A DNA stretch of 64,000 nt, taken from positions 53,763 to 117,762 of the forward strand of contig AUXH01000003.1 in NCBI GenBank assembly GCA_000482145.1, in the 5' to 3' direction. The notes beneath the pieces were generated by a model. The model saw only the letters and a program-made list of their open reading frames with translations. It was not told where the DNA came from and searched no databases. A program made the translations under genes and the position numbers. Shown piece by piece: positions 46,239 through 54,295 of the stretch (position 1 is the first letter of the stretch; each line of letters opens with the position of its first letter). The DNA comes from Strigomonas culicis (taxonomy: Eukaryota; Euglenozoa; Kinetoplastea; Trypanosomatida; Trypanosomatidae).

Positions 46239-47291
46239 TTACAGGACACCATAGTTCTTCAGAATTTCCTTGGTCCACACACTGCACTGCACCTCACCAA
46301 TGTGCTTCTTGCGGAGCATGAACATGACGAGGCGGCTCTGGCCGATACCGCCGCCGACCGTCTGCGGCAGGTTCCCTTCCATGAGGCGCTTGTGCCAGTC
46401 GTACTTCATGCGGTCGTGGTCACCCGTAATGCCCAGCTGGCGCTTCAGCGTCTCGGGGTCCACGCGAATGCCCATGGAGCTGAGCTCGAGCACGTCGTCG
46501 AGGGCGGGGTTGTAGACAAGGATGTCGCCGTTCAGGCCCTTGAGGGAAATGAGGGAGTTGACGGTGGGGTGGTCCTCGTGCGGGAAGGCCGTCTTGCCGG
46601 CGTCCAGATCGACCGGCGTGGACCAGTCGTCGTAGTCCGGCGCGCGGGCGTCGTGGCGGTCGCCGTTGGTGAGCTCGCCGCCGATGCCGATGAGGAAGAC
46701 GGCGCCAAACCTCTTCACCACCGCGCGCTCGCGGGCCTTGGGGTCGAGGTCCGGGTACTTCTCCAGCAGCTGCTGGCTGTGCACGAAGGCAATCTTCTCG
46801 GGGAGGATGGGGGTGATGGCGGGGTACTTGTTGCAAACCTCACGCTCCGTCGCGCGCATCGCCTCGTAGATGGAGGTGACGGTGGTCTGCAGGAATTCCA
46901 CGGAGCGGTTCTCGGACGCCATGACCTTCTCCCAGTCCCACTGATCCACGAAAACGGAGTGCGTGTTGTCGAGCGTCTCCTCCACACGCAGTGCCTTCAT
47001 CTGTGTGTAGATGCCCTGGCCGACGGGGAACTTGTAGTCGCCGAGCGTCTTGCGCTTCCACTTGGCGAGTGAGTGCACCACCTCGTAGTTCGCCTCCGCG
47101 ATGTCCTTCACGCGCACCTGCACGGCCTTCTCGAAGCCGGACAGATTGTCCTGCGTGCCGTCGCCGACGCGGGAGAGGATGGGGCACTCCACCTGCACCA
47201 AGTTGAGGGCCTTGGAGAGCTCATCAGCAAAGGTTTGCTTCGTGAAGCTAATTTGCTGCTGCAGCTCAATGTAATCCGCGGGCTGAGGCAT
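46239..47291 (-). CDS. asnA: Aspartate-ammonia ligase (asparagine synthetase A)
   Basis: A 350-residue protein, close to bacterial AsnA length (about 330). It starts [19 protein letters not shown], and shows the family segments '[11 protein letters not shown]', '[14 protein letters not shown]', '[12 protein letters not shown]' and the class-II-synthetase-like motif 3 '[16 protein letters not shown]'. It makes asparagine from aspartate, ammonia and ATP; the fold is that of class II aminoacyl-tRNA synthetases. AsnA is typical of bacteria and archaea but is known in trypanosomatids, implying old transfer. I chose the ATG at 47291; upstream in-frame sequence is hydrophobic spacer. A pyrimidine tract ending CCTCAG lies about 82 nt upstream. 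Confidence 0.97.
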   Translation of the reverse strand: MPQPADYIELQQQISFTKQTFADELSKALNLVQVECPILSRVGDGTQDNLSGFEKAVQVRVKDIAEANYEVVHSLAKWKRKTLGDYKFPVGQGIYTQMKALRVEETLDNTHSVFVDQWDWEKVMASENRSVEFLQTTVTSIYEAMRATEREVCNKYPAITPILPEKIAFVHSQQLLEKYPDLDPKARERAVVKRFGAVFLIGIGGELTNGDRHDARAPDYDDWSTPVDLDAGKTAFPHEDHPTVNSLISLKGLNGDILVYNPALDDVLELSSMGIRVDPETLKRQLGITGDHDRMKYDWHKRLMEGNLPQTVGGGIGQSRLVMFMLRKKHIGEVQCSVWTKEILKNYGVL

Positions 47292-47701
47292 TGGTGAGTG
47301 GGCGTGTGTGGAGTTAAAGGTAAAGAGAAGAAAATGGAGAGGGTATTCGCAAAAAAAAAAAATAGAGCTTTTGCTGAGGAAGAAAGGCAAGAGAGAAAGT
47401 GCATAAAGGAAGCAACAGACACACTGATTTCAGAGGTAGACATACGAGAACATGCAAACACATATTTTCAACGATAATAGCGAAAGCAGCACGGATGATA
47501 GGATAAGTTTTGTTTTCATATTTATTTGTTTTTTTTTTTGTTAGGGCACAAAATGGTCCTAAAACCATGACGCGCTTAGGAACCAAATACAGACATGAAC
47601 AACGAGACCAACAGAACGAAATAATAAAAAGAAATAAACGATTGAAAACAAGAAAAACACCGATGCGATGCATGTTCGCCCCCACAAGTAGCAGCCCTAT
47701 C
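47292..47701. other. Intergenic spacer
   Basis: AT-rich, with poly-A near 47351-47362 and poly-T near 47529-47540. It contains the AsnA acceptor and the 3' flank of the RG-rich gene. No gene seen. Confidence 0.55.
47374..47400 (-). promoter_or_regulatory. Candidate splice-leader acceptor of AsnA
   Basis: The coding strand reads TTTCTCTCTTGCCTTTC, then TTCCTCAG. No AG closer to the ATG follows a better tract. Confidence 0.45.
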
Positions 47702-49996
47702 TTACAGGGCGCACGGCCCCTCACCCCCTCTCGCAGACGTTCGCTCAATATTGTTTGCCGTGTGCAGCACCTGCTGCAGAAACCGCAGCGCGTCCGTCAG
47801 CGGGGCGAGCCCTTGCTCCACGCTCTGCCCGGCCTTGTACTTCCAGTGGATGGTCGACCCGCGGAAGCGGCAGAAGGTGAGCTTCGACGCAGGCCGCAGC
47901 GCCTCTCGCATCACCTCCGGTGACATCTCCACATCGTCGATGTACACGCCGTAGCCGCGGCCCATGTGGTGCGGGCGGCGGCTGCGGCCGCGGCCGCGCA
48001 TGTAGTTGTTGTTGCTCGTGTTCTGCAGCGCGGCGACCTTTTCCGTGCCGAGCTGGTTAATCTTGTCCTTCAGCTGCCGCGCCGCGGCAAAGTTCTCTAT
48101 GAAAAGGGACGTCGTGTTGTCCACCAGCAGGTCCGTGCCCTCCGGGCGGCGACGGGACGTGTGCTCGACGATGATGCTCTCCACGTTGTAGTCCTCCGAC
48201 TCGAAGTCCACCTCGCACACGTGTGACAGGTCCATTCGCTCGTACCCGATGCTGGAGCCGTGGTTGATGAGGTTGGACTCCGCGATGGACAGCTTCTCTA
48301 GAATGGCGTGCGCGAGGGGGGAGACGGGGTGGTCGATGTGCTGCCGCCACCGCTTGAAGACGCGAAACTCGACTTCAAAAGGATACGCGACCGTCTTGTT
48401 ACGCAGCGACGAGTCTTCCGCATCCGCAGGGGGGCTGGCCGCGCCGGCCTCCGCCGGCGGCGGCGGCGGCTGCTGCTTCTTCTCCAGTTCATGCACGTAG
48501 GTCTCGTCGAGGGAGAAGACCGTCCAGTTGAAGCTGACGCCGATGTTCTCCATGTCCAGCAGGCGGAAGCCGTTCAGCTCGACGTCCCAGACGGCGCGCG
48601 CAACGACGCGGTTCTGGTTCTCGTTGGAGAAGAAGGTGATCTTCACGAGGGTCAGCTGGGCCTCGTGACGCAGCTCGCCGCACTCGGAGTCGACGGCGCG
48701 TGAAACGCACGCGGGGCAGTCCTTGATGAAGTACAGCTGCATGGACTCCTCGCCCATGCGCTCCACGAACTCGAGGAACGAGGCGTGCTTGAGCTGCGTC
48801 GCGTAGGAGCCGTGGCGGGCGAGGCAGCAGTAGGCGGCGCCGAGGTTGATGTTGATGTTCACATTCTGTGGCCGCACGTCGTCCAGCGTGAAGAGGTAAG
48901 TGAACTCGTTCATGAAGTACTGCTTCAGCGAGCTGAAAAACTTCGCGGTGAGCACGGGGCTGCGTGCCAGGAGGTTCTCCGCCGCGTTCTCCACCGTCTG
49001 GTCCGACCGGCGGACCGTCAGCGGCACGACGTCGTCCTTCGCGTCGAAGTACGCATCCACGTCCGCATAGTCCTCCGCGTGCACCTCCTCCTTCGCGAAG
49101 CGGTCGGCGGGATCCGCCGCGGCGGCGGTGCCAGCCGGCTCCGGCGACGGCACGGACTCCGCCTGCGGGCTCTCCGCCCCATCCACCGGCCGCGGCGGTG
49201 CCGGCCCGTCCACCGACAGCGGCGCCGCCGGTACCGCCGCCATCGGGTCGACATAGGAGGCGGCCTCCGCGCCGGTGCCCGCTGCCTCCAGCTTCTCCAC
49301 CGTGAGTTCCGCGTGGCAAACCGCCTCCGCACCGGTGTTCTCCTCCTCTTCTTCTGTGTCCATCTCCTCCGCGGGCGGCACCTCCCCGGTGAGCTCCATC
49401 TCTGCCTCTGCCGCTTCTGCCGCCTCGGCATCCTGCGCCTCCTCCTCCTCCGGCTGCTTCACCGGCCGCGGCTTGCCGATCGAGAGGTTGATGAGACGGA
49501 TCATCTTGTCCTGCAGCTTGAACGGCTTGAGGCCCTTGTGGCCGAAGAGCTTCAGCGTGACCGTGCGCTCCGTGTTCTGCAGGTTGCCGATGATCATGCA
49601 GTAGCGTCGTCGCTTCTCCCGGCGGAAGAGCAGTTGGCGCACCGTGTCGGCCTCCTCCTTCTCATCGTACAGACCGAAGTGGTCGTCACGCGCGATGTGC
49701 TGCACCGGCGCGTCCATCGGGATCGTCTTCTTCAGGTTCTGGAAGGGCTCCGCGAGGGTATCCTCGACCGCTTTGTCCGCCTCGTTCGTCGTCGGCTGGA
49801 ACGTCGTCGGCAGCACGATGGTAGACGTCGCTGCCGTGTACACCGAGTTCGCGTCCATCACCGTGCCACGCTGTCGCATCGTCGTCGCGTGCTCGTCGGT
49901 CCGCAGGCGCTGGTTGTGGCTGCCGCGGCCGCGGCGCACCACGGGCAGCGCCTCGCTTCCACTCACAACGACAGCAGGGACCTCTGGCGTACTCAT
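47702..49996 (-). CDS. Unknown protein with acidic linker and RG-rich patch
   Basis: A 764-residue protein. An N-terminal globular part (about 60-185) includes 'RRYCMIIGNLQNTERTVTLK' and is followed by a long acidic, Ala/Pro/Glu-rich linker (about 185-320). A second folded part (about 335-560) has Cys-rich 'KDCPACVSRAVDSECGEL' and beta-rich 'VELNGFRLLDMENIGVSFNW'. A third helical part follows. Near 680-700 an Arg/Gly patch (GRGRSRRPHHMGRGYG) resembles RNA-binding RGG tails. No family recognised. RNA binding is a guess from the RG patch. A CT-repeat pyrimidine tract with CCAG 22 nt before the ATG supports the start. Confidence 0.82.
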   Translation of the reverse strand: MSTPEVPAVVVSGSEALPVVRRGRGSHNQRLRTDEHATTMRQRGTVMDANSVYTAATSTIVLPTTFQPTTNEADKAVEDTLAEPFQNLKKTIPMDAPVQHIARDDHFGLYDEKEEADTVRQLLFRREKRRRYCMIIGNLQNTERTVTLKLFGHKGLKPFKLQDKMIRLINLSIGKPRPVKQPEEEEAQDAEAAEAAEAEMELTGEVPPAEEMDTEEEEENTGAEAVCHAELTVEKLEAAGTGAEAASYVDPMAAVPAAPLSVDGPAPPRPVDGAESPQAESVPSPEPAGTAAAADPADRFAKEEVHAEDYADVDAYFDAKDDVVPLTVRRSDQTVENAAENLLARSPVLTAKFFSSLKQYFMNEFTYLFTLDDVRPQNVNININLGAAYCCLARHGSYATQLKHASFLEFVERMGEESMQLYFIKDCPACVSRAVDSECGELRHEAQLTLVKITFFSNENQNRVVARAVWDVELNGFRLLDMENIGVSFNWTVFSLDETYVHELEKKQQPPPPPAEAGAASPPADAEDSSLRNKTVAYPFEVEFRVFKRWRQHIDHPVSPLAHAILEKLSIAESNLINHGSSIGYERMDLSHVCEVDFESEDYNVESIIVEHTSRRRPEGTDLLVDNTTSLFIENFAAARQLKDKINQLGTEKVAALQNTSNNNYMRGRGRSRRPHHMGRGYGVYIDDVEMSPEVMREALRPASKLTFCRFRGSTIHWKYKAGQSVEQGLAPLTDALRFLQQVLHTANNIERTSARGGEGPCAL

Positions 49997-50017
49997 GATG
50001 GGCTCCGCCGCTTATCA

Positions 50018-50057
50018 CTGGGAGAGAGAGAGAGAGAGAGAGAGAAAAGGTATTAAT
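50018..50057 (-). promoter_or_regulatory. Splice-leader acceptor with (CT)n tract
   Basis: The coding strand has CCTTTT, then about 12 CT units and CCCAG, with a 22-nt leader to the ATG at 49996. The (GA)n run on the plus strand spans 50022-50045. Confidence 0.6.
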
Positions 50058-50957
50058 TATAGTTAAAAGAAAAACAGTGTCTAGTAGCTTAATAAAACGA
50101 AGTTATACTTTCAATATGTAAAGCATATTTTAAATGAAGAGAGTGAGACAAAGAAGGGAGAGAGGATCGTAAGTGCATTTCCATGTTTTCGAAGAGCAAC
50201 AAAAACAAGAAGCAAGATGCGGTAGCCTCTGGCAATACTACCAGAAGAAAGATAGAGGAAGAAACGAGACAAAGAATTATTAGTAGTAATGAAAAGGTTG
50301 AAAAAGAAATAACTCCGGAGAAACGAAAAGCACTTAAACGAAGAACGCAGTATGAATCGACCACAAAGGGAAACAATTGTAAAGAACGCAAAACGGTAAT
50401 AGATTAAAAAGGGGGGACACAAAAAAGAGAGGGAAGGGGATGCATGAGTATAATGTTTGGTGTAGTGTACAACAAGAAAAAAAAAAGTACATATTCATAA
50501 AACAGTTTTCTCTTCTTTTTTTTTTTTACATACATACAATTCTCGTAAAAAATATAGATAGAGAAAAAAAAAGTCCTTCATTTCACACAGGCTACGTGAT
50601 GTACAAGCTCGAAACTAAACAATAAAAATGACGACAAGGAAAAAAAGAGCGCAGATTCATGCGCACATGCAACGTACGTCTACGAAGAAAGAAAAAAACA
50701 ATGATCTTTTGAGTGAATTCTTTTGATTAGTATTACTGCATATGAATGAAAAGTGTATGTATACATGGTATGCATCCAAATTACCATTGTGTTTATTTGT
50801 TTATTTATTTGTGCACTTTCACCTTAAAGTGGTGAATATTAATTAAGTATATATAATGCATTTATTGGAAGAAAAAAAAACTTACAAGTATAAAGAATGC
50901 GAATGGACAGAACGGCCTTTGGTTTTTAGTCTTCCTCAAAATAGAGAGAAGGATGTC
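50058..50957. other. Long intergenic spacer
   Basis: AT-rich, with poly-A near 50478-50486, poly-T near 50517-50527 and a TTTA-type stretch near 50791-50812. Open frames are low-complexity. No gene seen. Confidence 0.5.
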
Positions 50958-52487
50958 CTACCGTCCTTCGCCACCGCGGCCTCTGTTGCCGCCGTAGCTG
51001 TGGGTCATGGTTACCTCCGCGCCGCGGTACGGGTCACGGTGGCTCGATGCAAAAAAGGTATAGCACGCCGCCATCGCGGCGCGGCGCGCCTCCGCCGCGG
51101 ACCGCTGCGGTGCGGGGCGGCCCCCGTCCGACTCCTCCCTCCGGCTGCGCGACTCGTGCGCGGCGACGGCGGCGGTCTGCTTCCGCACCCCCATCGGCGG
51201 CGCGGCGCTTTTCACCGGCGGCGCGCGTGTGGTCTGGCTGCGCCTGTGTGAGAGCGACCGACTCGTGCTCGAGAGGCCGTGGCGGGTGAAGGTGAAGATG
51301 TGCTCATCCGCGTCCCTTCGGCCTCCCCCGGCGCTGTCCGCGACGGTGCCTTTGTGCGCCGCGCGCGGCGCCGCCCGCATCGGGACCGGCGTCTCCGCCA
51401 CGAGCGGCGGCAGGCGGTCACACACCGCCGCCGGGACGACCACCTGCAGGACGTGGTGCGGCATCGTTCGGAAGGAGATGTGGGAGGTCGTGCGGGAGGG
51501 GCGCGAGCTGAGCGAGCTGAGCGTGGAGCCCTGCCGCCGCGCCGCGTACTCGCGGAAAATGAGCGCCTCGATGTCACTGCCGCTGAAGGAGGAGAAGGAC
51601 GACTTGTGCGTGAACCAGCCGTTCAGCTCCTCGTCCCCCACGCCCGCCGGGCCGGCCGCATCGAGGTCCATGTCGAAGGAGAAGGACAGGGGCGTGGCGC
51701 CCTCGTCCGCCTCTACGCCCTCCGACGACACGGACTCGTCCTCGTAGAGCAGCTCCAGCATCTCCCCGTGCGCCTCCGCGAGACCGCCGCTCGTGTCGTA
51801 ACGGTCGGGGCTCGCCGGGCTGCTCCCGCTGTGCGCGCCTGGCACGTCCAGCGGCCCCATGGCTGCGCGAGTCTCGCCGTCGTAGGCCGGCGACGGCAGC
51901 ACCGCGCGCGCGCTCCGGTCCCCGGAACGCGTCTGGCCGCCCGCGTGATCGTCCCCGACACCGGTGGACCGCGCGCCGCTGCTGGACGCCATCGTGCGGC
52001 ACGACGCACTCAGCTTGGAGGGGCTCCCCGCCGTCTCGCTCGTGTGGGGGGACGGCAGCCCCGCCTCGCACGGCAGCGCGGACCTGTGGAGCGGGCCGTC
52101 GTGGGGATGGCGCGGCGACAGGTCCTGCCCGAGGAGGCGCCGGTGGTCGTTGCAGCCGCCCGCGCGCGTGGCGGCGCCGCCCACGACGCTAGGGGCGAGC
52201 CTCGGCGCGTTTCCGCGGCCTAGGGAGGACTCTCTCGCGGCCATGGACTCTGTGTAGCCCTCCGCGCGATGCGGCAGCGGCGGCTGCTCCGTCGCGTGGG
52301 AGGACCTCGGCGACGCGTCGCTCGTATGACGCCGTGGCGGGGACGCGCTGGACAATTCCGGTGGGAGCTTGCCCTTCCCGGGCGCGCTGCCTTTGCGAGT
52401 GGGTGCGTGCCGACTGGCCGGCGACGCGGCTGCGGTGCTCGTCCTCGCAGTGGAGTCGCGGTGCTTCTTGGATCCCGAAGCTCCCAT
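50958..52487 (-). CDS. Ser-rich disordered protein with N-myristoylation motif
   Basis: A 509-residue protein starting MGASGSKKHRDSTAR. Gly2 and Ser6, with following Lys residues, match the N-myristoylation consensus with a basic second membrane signal. The body is Ser/Arg/Pro/Ala-rich and predicted disordered, with only short ordered patches: 'TPLSFSFDMDLDAAG' near 270, 'SGSDIEALIFREYAARRQ' near 300, and 'RTMPHHVLQVVVPAAVCDRL' near 340. No domain is recognised. Possible roles include an anchored signalling or cytoskeletal adaptor at the plasma or flagellar membrane. GTAG lies 6 nt before the ATG. Confidence 0.8.
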   Translation of the reverse strand: MGASGSKKHRDSTARTSTAAASPASRHAPTRKGSAPGKGKLPPELSSASPPRRHTSDASPRSSHATEQPPLPHRAEGYTESMAARESSLGRGNAPRLAPSVVGGAATRAGGCNDHRRLLGQDLSPRHPHDGPLHRSALPCEAGLPSPHTSETAGSPSKLSASCRTMASSSGARSTGVGDDHAGGQTRSGDRSARAVLPSPAYDGETRAAMGPLDVPGAHSGSSPASPDRYDTSGGLAEAHGEMLELLYEDESVSSEGVEADEGATPLSFSFDMDLDAAGPAGVGDEELNGWFTHKSSFSSFSGSDIEALIFREYAARRQGSTLSSLSSRPSRTTSHISFRTMPHHVLQVVVPAAVCDRLPPLVAETPVPMRAAPRAAHKGTVADSAGGGRRDADEHIFTFTRHGLSSTSRSLSHRRSQTTRAPPVKSAAPPMGVRKQTAAVAAHESRSRREESDGGRPAPQRSAAEARRAAMAACYTFFASSHRDPYRGAEVTMTHSYGGNRGRGGEGR

Positions 52488-52885
52488 TGGTATCTACGCA
52501 AGAAAACAAAAGAAAAAAAGATAGCCCTATGAAAAAAAAAGGGCTTAAAAAAAAATGAAGCACTACACAAATACAGGTCCAGAATGGACGTTATGCAAGC
52601 TAAGAGAAGGGTACAGAATGAGTAGGAGAAGAAAACGCAATCATGTCAAATGAGACAATCTGCACCATATATAAGAATGCTCATGCACACATAGTACGCG
52701 AGAAACGAGAATAACAGTAGTTCAAAAACAGGCATCACTTTCGTTTGAACGCTTGTAACATTTGCATGCCCATACGCAGGAACGTGCATAGCATCTTACA
52801 TTGGCATGCCACCAACATACATCTGTGATCGTCTGTCTCTTTTGACCTGTTTTTTTTTCTTTTTTGTGTGTGTATGTATGTTTTC
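52488..52885. other. Intergenic spacer
   Basis: AT-rich, with poly-A near 52531-52540 and poly-T near 52851-52860. It carries the 3' flank of the IF3 gene. No gene seen. Confidence 0.55.
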
Positions 52886-54016
52886 CTAATCCTTCCGGCG
52901 GCCGTACTTGTCCACGCGGTGCAGACTCGCGCCCACGTTCCGCGGCTTCAGCGAGCTGGACTTGAAGTAGGTGCCGGTGCGGCCCGCGCGCTGGCACTGA
53001 TCCTGCATCCGCTTCAGCGCGGAGGTCCACTCCTTCTCGGAGGGGTGCTTCACGAGCTTGGACACCGTCCCCGACTTGTTGGCCGACGAGGGCGAGAGCG
53101 TGATGCTGGCCTCGCGGTCATTCCCGACGATACTGGTGAAGTGATGGTAGATCCCCTTGGCCTCCGCGAACTCCTTGATCGCAACACACATCTCCCGCAG
53201 CTTGTACATGGCCGACTCCGCGCTCTGGAAGTCCTTGATGGTGAGCTTCACCGGGTGAAGCCGCCGTATGTCCTCCGCAATCTTCTTGCTCTTCCAGCCT
53301 ATAAAGTGCGCATCCACCACATCGCGGAACTGATGGTCCACCAGCTTTTTGAGCTTCTCCGGGGCGCTGGCGGCCTCCTCCGCGGCGCCGGCAGCGGCCG
53401 CGCCAGCGGCAGCCATGTCCTCCGCGATGAGCTGATGGATCCACGGGGTCTCGTCCCTAATGCGACAGAACGCGAGGCCTTCGCGCACGCCCATCTGCAC
53501 GAGGTGCAGGCCGCGCTGCTGCGCTTGCTCCAAGGCGTCCTCCAGACTGCATGGGCTGAGGTTGTTCATCTTCTCCTCGGTGCCGCTGTCCTTGTTCTGC
53601 ACGTGCGTAATCTGCACCTCCTCCGCGACGATGAGGGAGTCGATCGGGTGCTTGTCAAGGTACCCACTAATCTTGCACTTGGCGGAGGGCGGCGCGCCGG
53701 GCGGACAGAAGGACTCGACGATGCTCTCCTTACTCTGCTTCGCGGTCTCGACGGCGGCGTCGTGTCGCACGCTCGCGAGCGGGTCGAACTCAAAATTGAC
53801 ATCACCGCCGCTGTTGTGGTTGGCGTCCGTGTTCCGAGTGGCATAGGCGCGCTGACTCGCCGCGCGGCACGCTGTGGGGAAGGAGGGGACCGGGCCCATC
53901 CTCGCGTTGCCAGTGTTCGGCCGCTGCCAGAGGGAAAAGTAGGCAGTCGCAGCGCGGAGGGTCGTCGACATTTTCTGGCAGCCGCGGCCTGCCACAGCGA
54001 CAGGCATACGATACAT
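52886..54016 (-). CDS. mtIF3: Mitochondrial translation initiation factor 3
   Basis: A 376-residue protein. An N-terminal presequence (MYRMPVAVAGRGCQK…) leads a 115-residue extension. The IF3 N-domain follows (about 125-195), with '…SLEDALEQAQQRGLHLVQM' and 'GLAFCRIRDE', matching IF3 'SleeALelAee.glDLVeia…PvCrimd'. A linker with an Ala run precedes the IF3 C-domain (about 222-305): 'KKLVDHQFRDVVDAHFIGWK', then 'EDIRRLHPVKLTIKDF'. IF3 keeps mitoribosomal subunits apart and proofreads initiation. The C-terminal extension (about 310-376) is basic. It neighbours KREX1, another mitochondrial gene-expression factor. The match is by eye, but both domains occur in the right order. Confidence 0.78.
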   Translation of the reverse strand: MYRMPVAVAGRGCQKMSTTLRAATAYFSLWQRPNTGNARMGPVPSFPTACRAASQRAYATRNTDANHNSGGDVNFEFDPLASVRHDAAVETAKQSKESIVESFCPPGAPPSAKCKISGYLDKHPIDSLIVAEEVQITHVQNKDSGTEEKMNNLSPCSLEDALEQAQQRGLHLVQMGVREGLAFCRIRDETPWIHQLIAEDMAAAGAAAAGAAEEAASAPEKLKKLVDHQFRDVVDAHFIGWKSKKIAEDIRRLHPVKLTIKDFQSAESAMYKLREMCVAIKEFAEAKGIYHHFTSIVGNDREASITLSPSSANKSGTVSKLVKHPSEKEWTSALKRMQDQCQRAGRTGTYFKSSSLKPRNVGASLHRVDKYGRRKD

Positions 54017-54295
54017 CGTTCGCGATGCTGTTGGCTACGGTAAATAGGAAATTAAAAAAGCGGGGTCTCGTTAATAATAAGATCAACTAAATGTGTAAGA
54101 AGTAGGCAAAAGAAGAGAACAAGAAAGACGCTACAATGCTCTGGGAAGTAGAACAGTATACCATGAAACACTGTCACATCATTCATATGGACAAGAAGCG
54201 TACGTCCAAAACGCAAACCAAAGGGACAGGTTCAGTAAGATGCTAGTAATCTGTGAGTTTCGCTTCGTTGGTTGTTTGATGTTTTGTGAACAACA

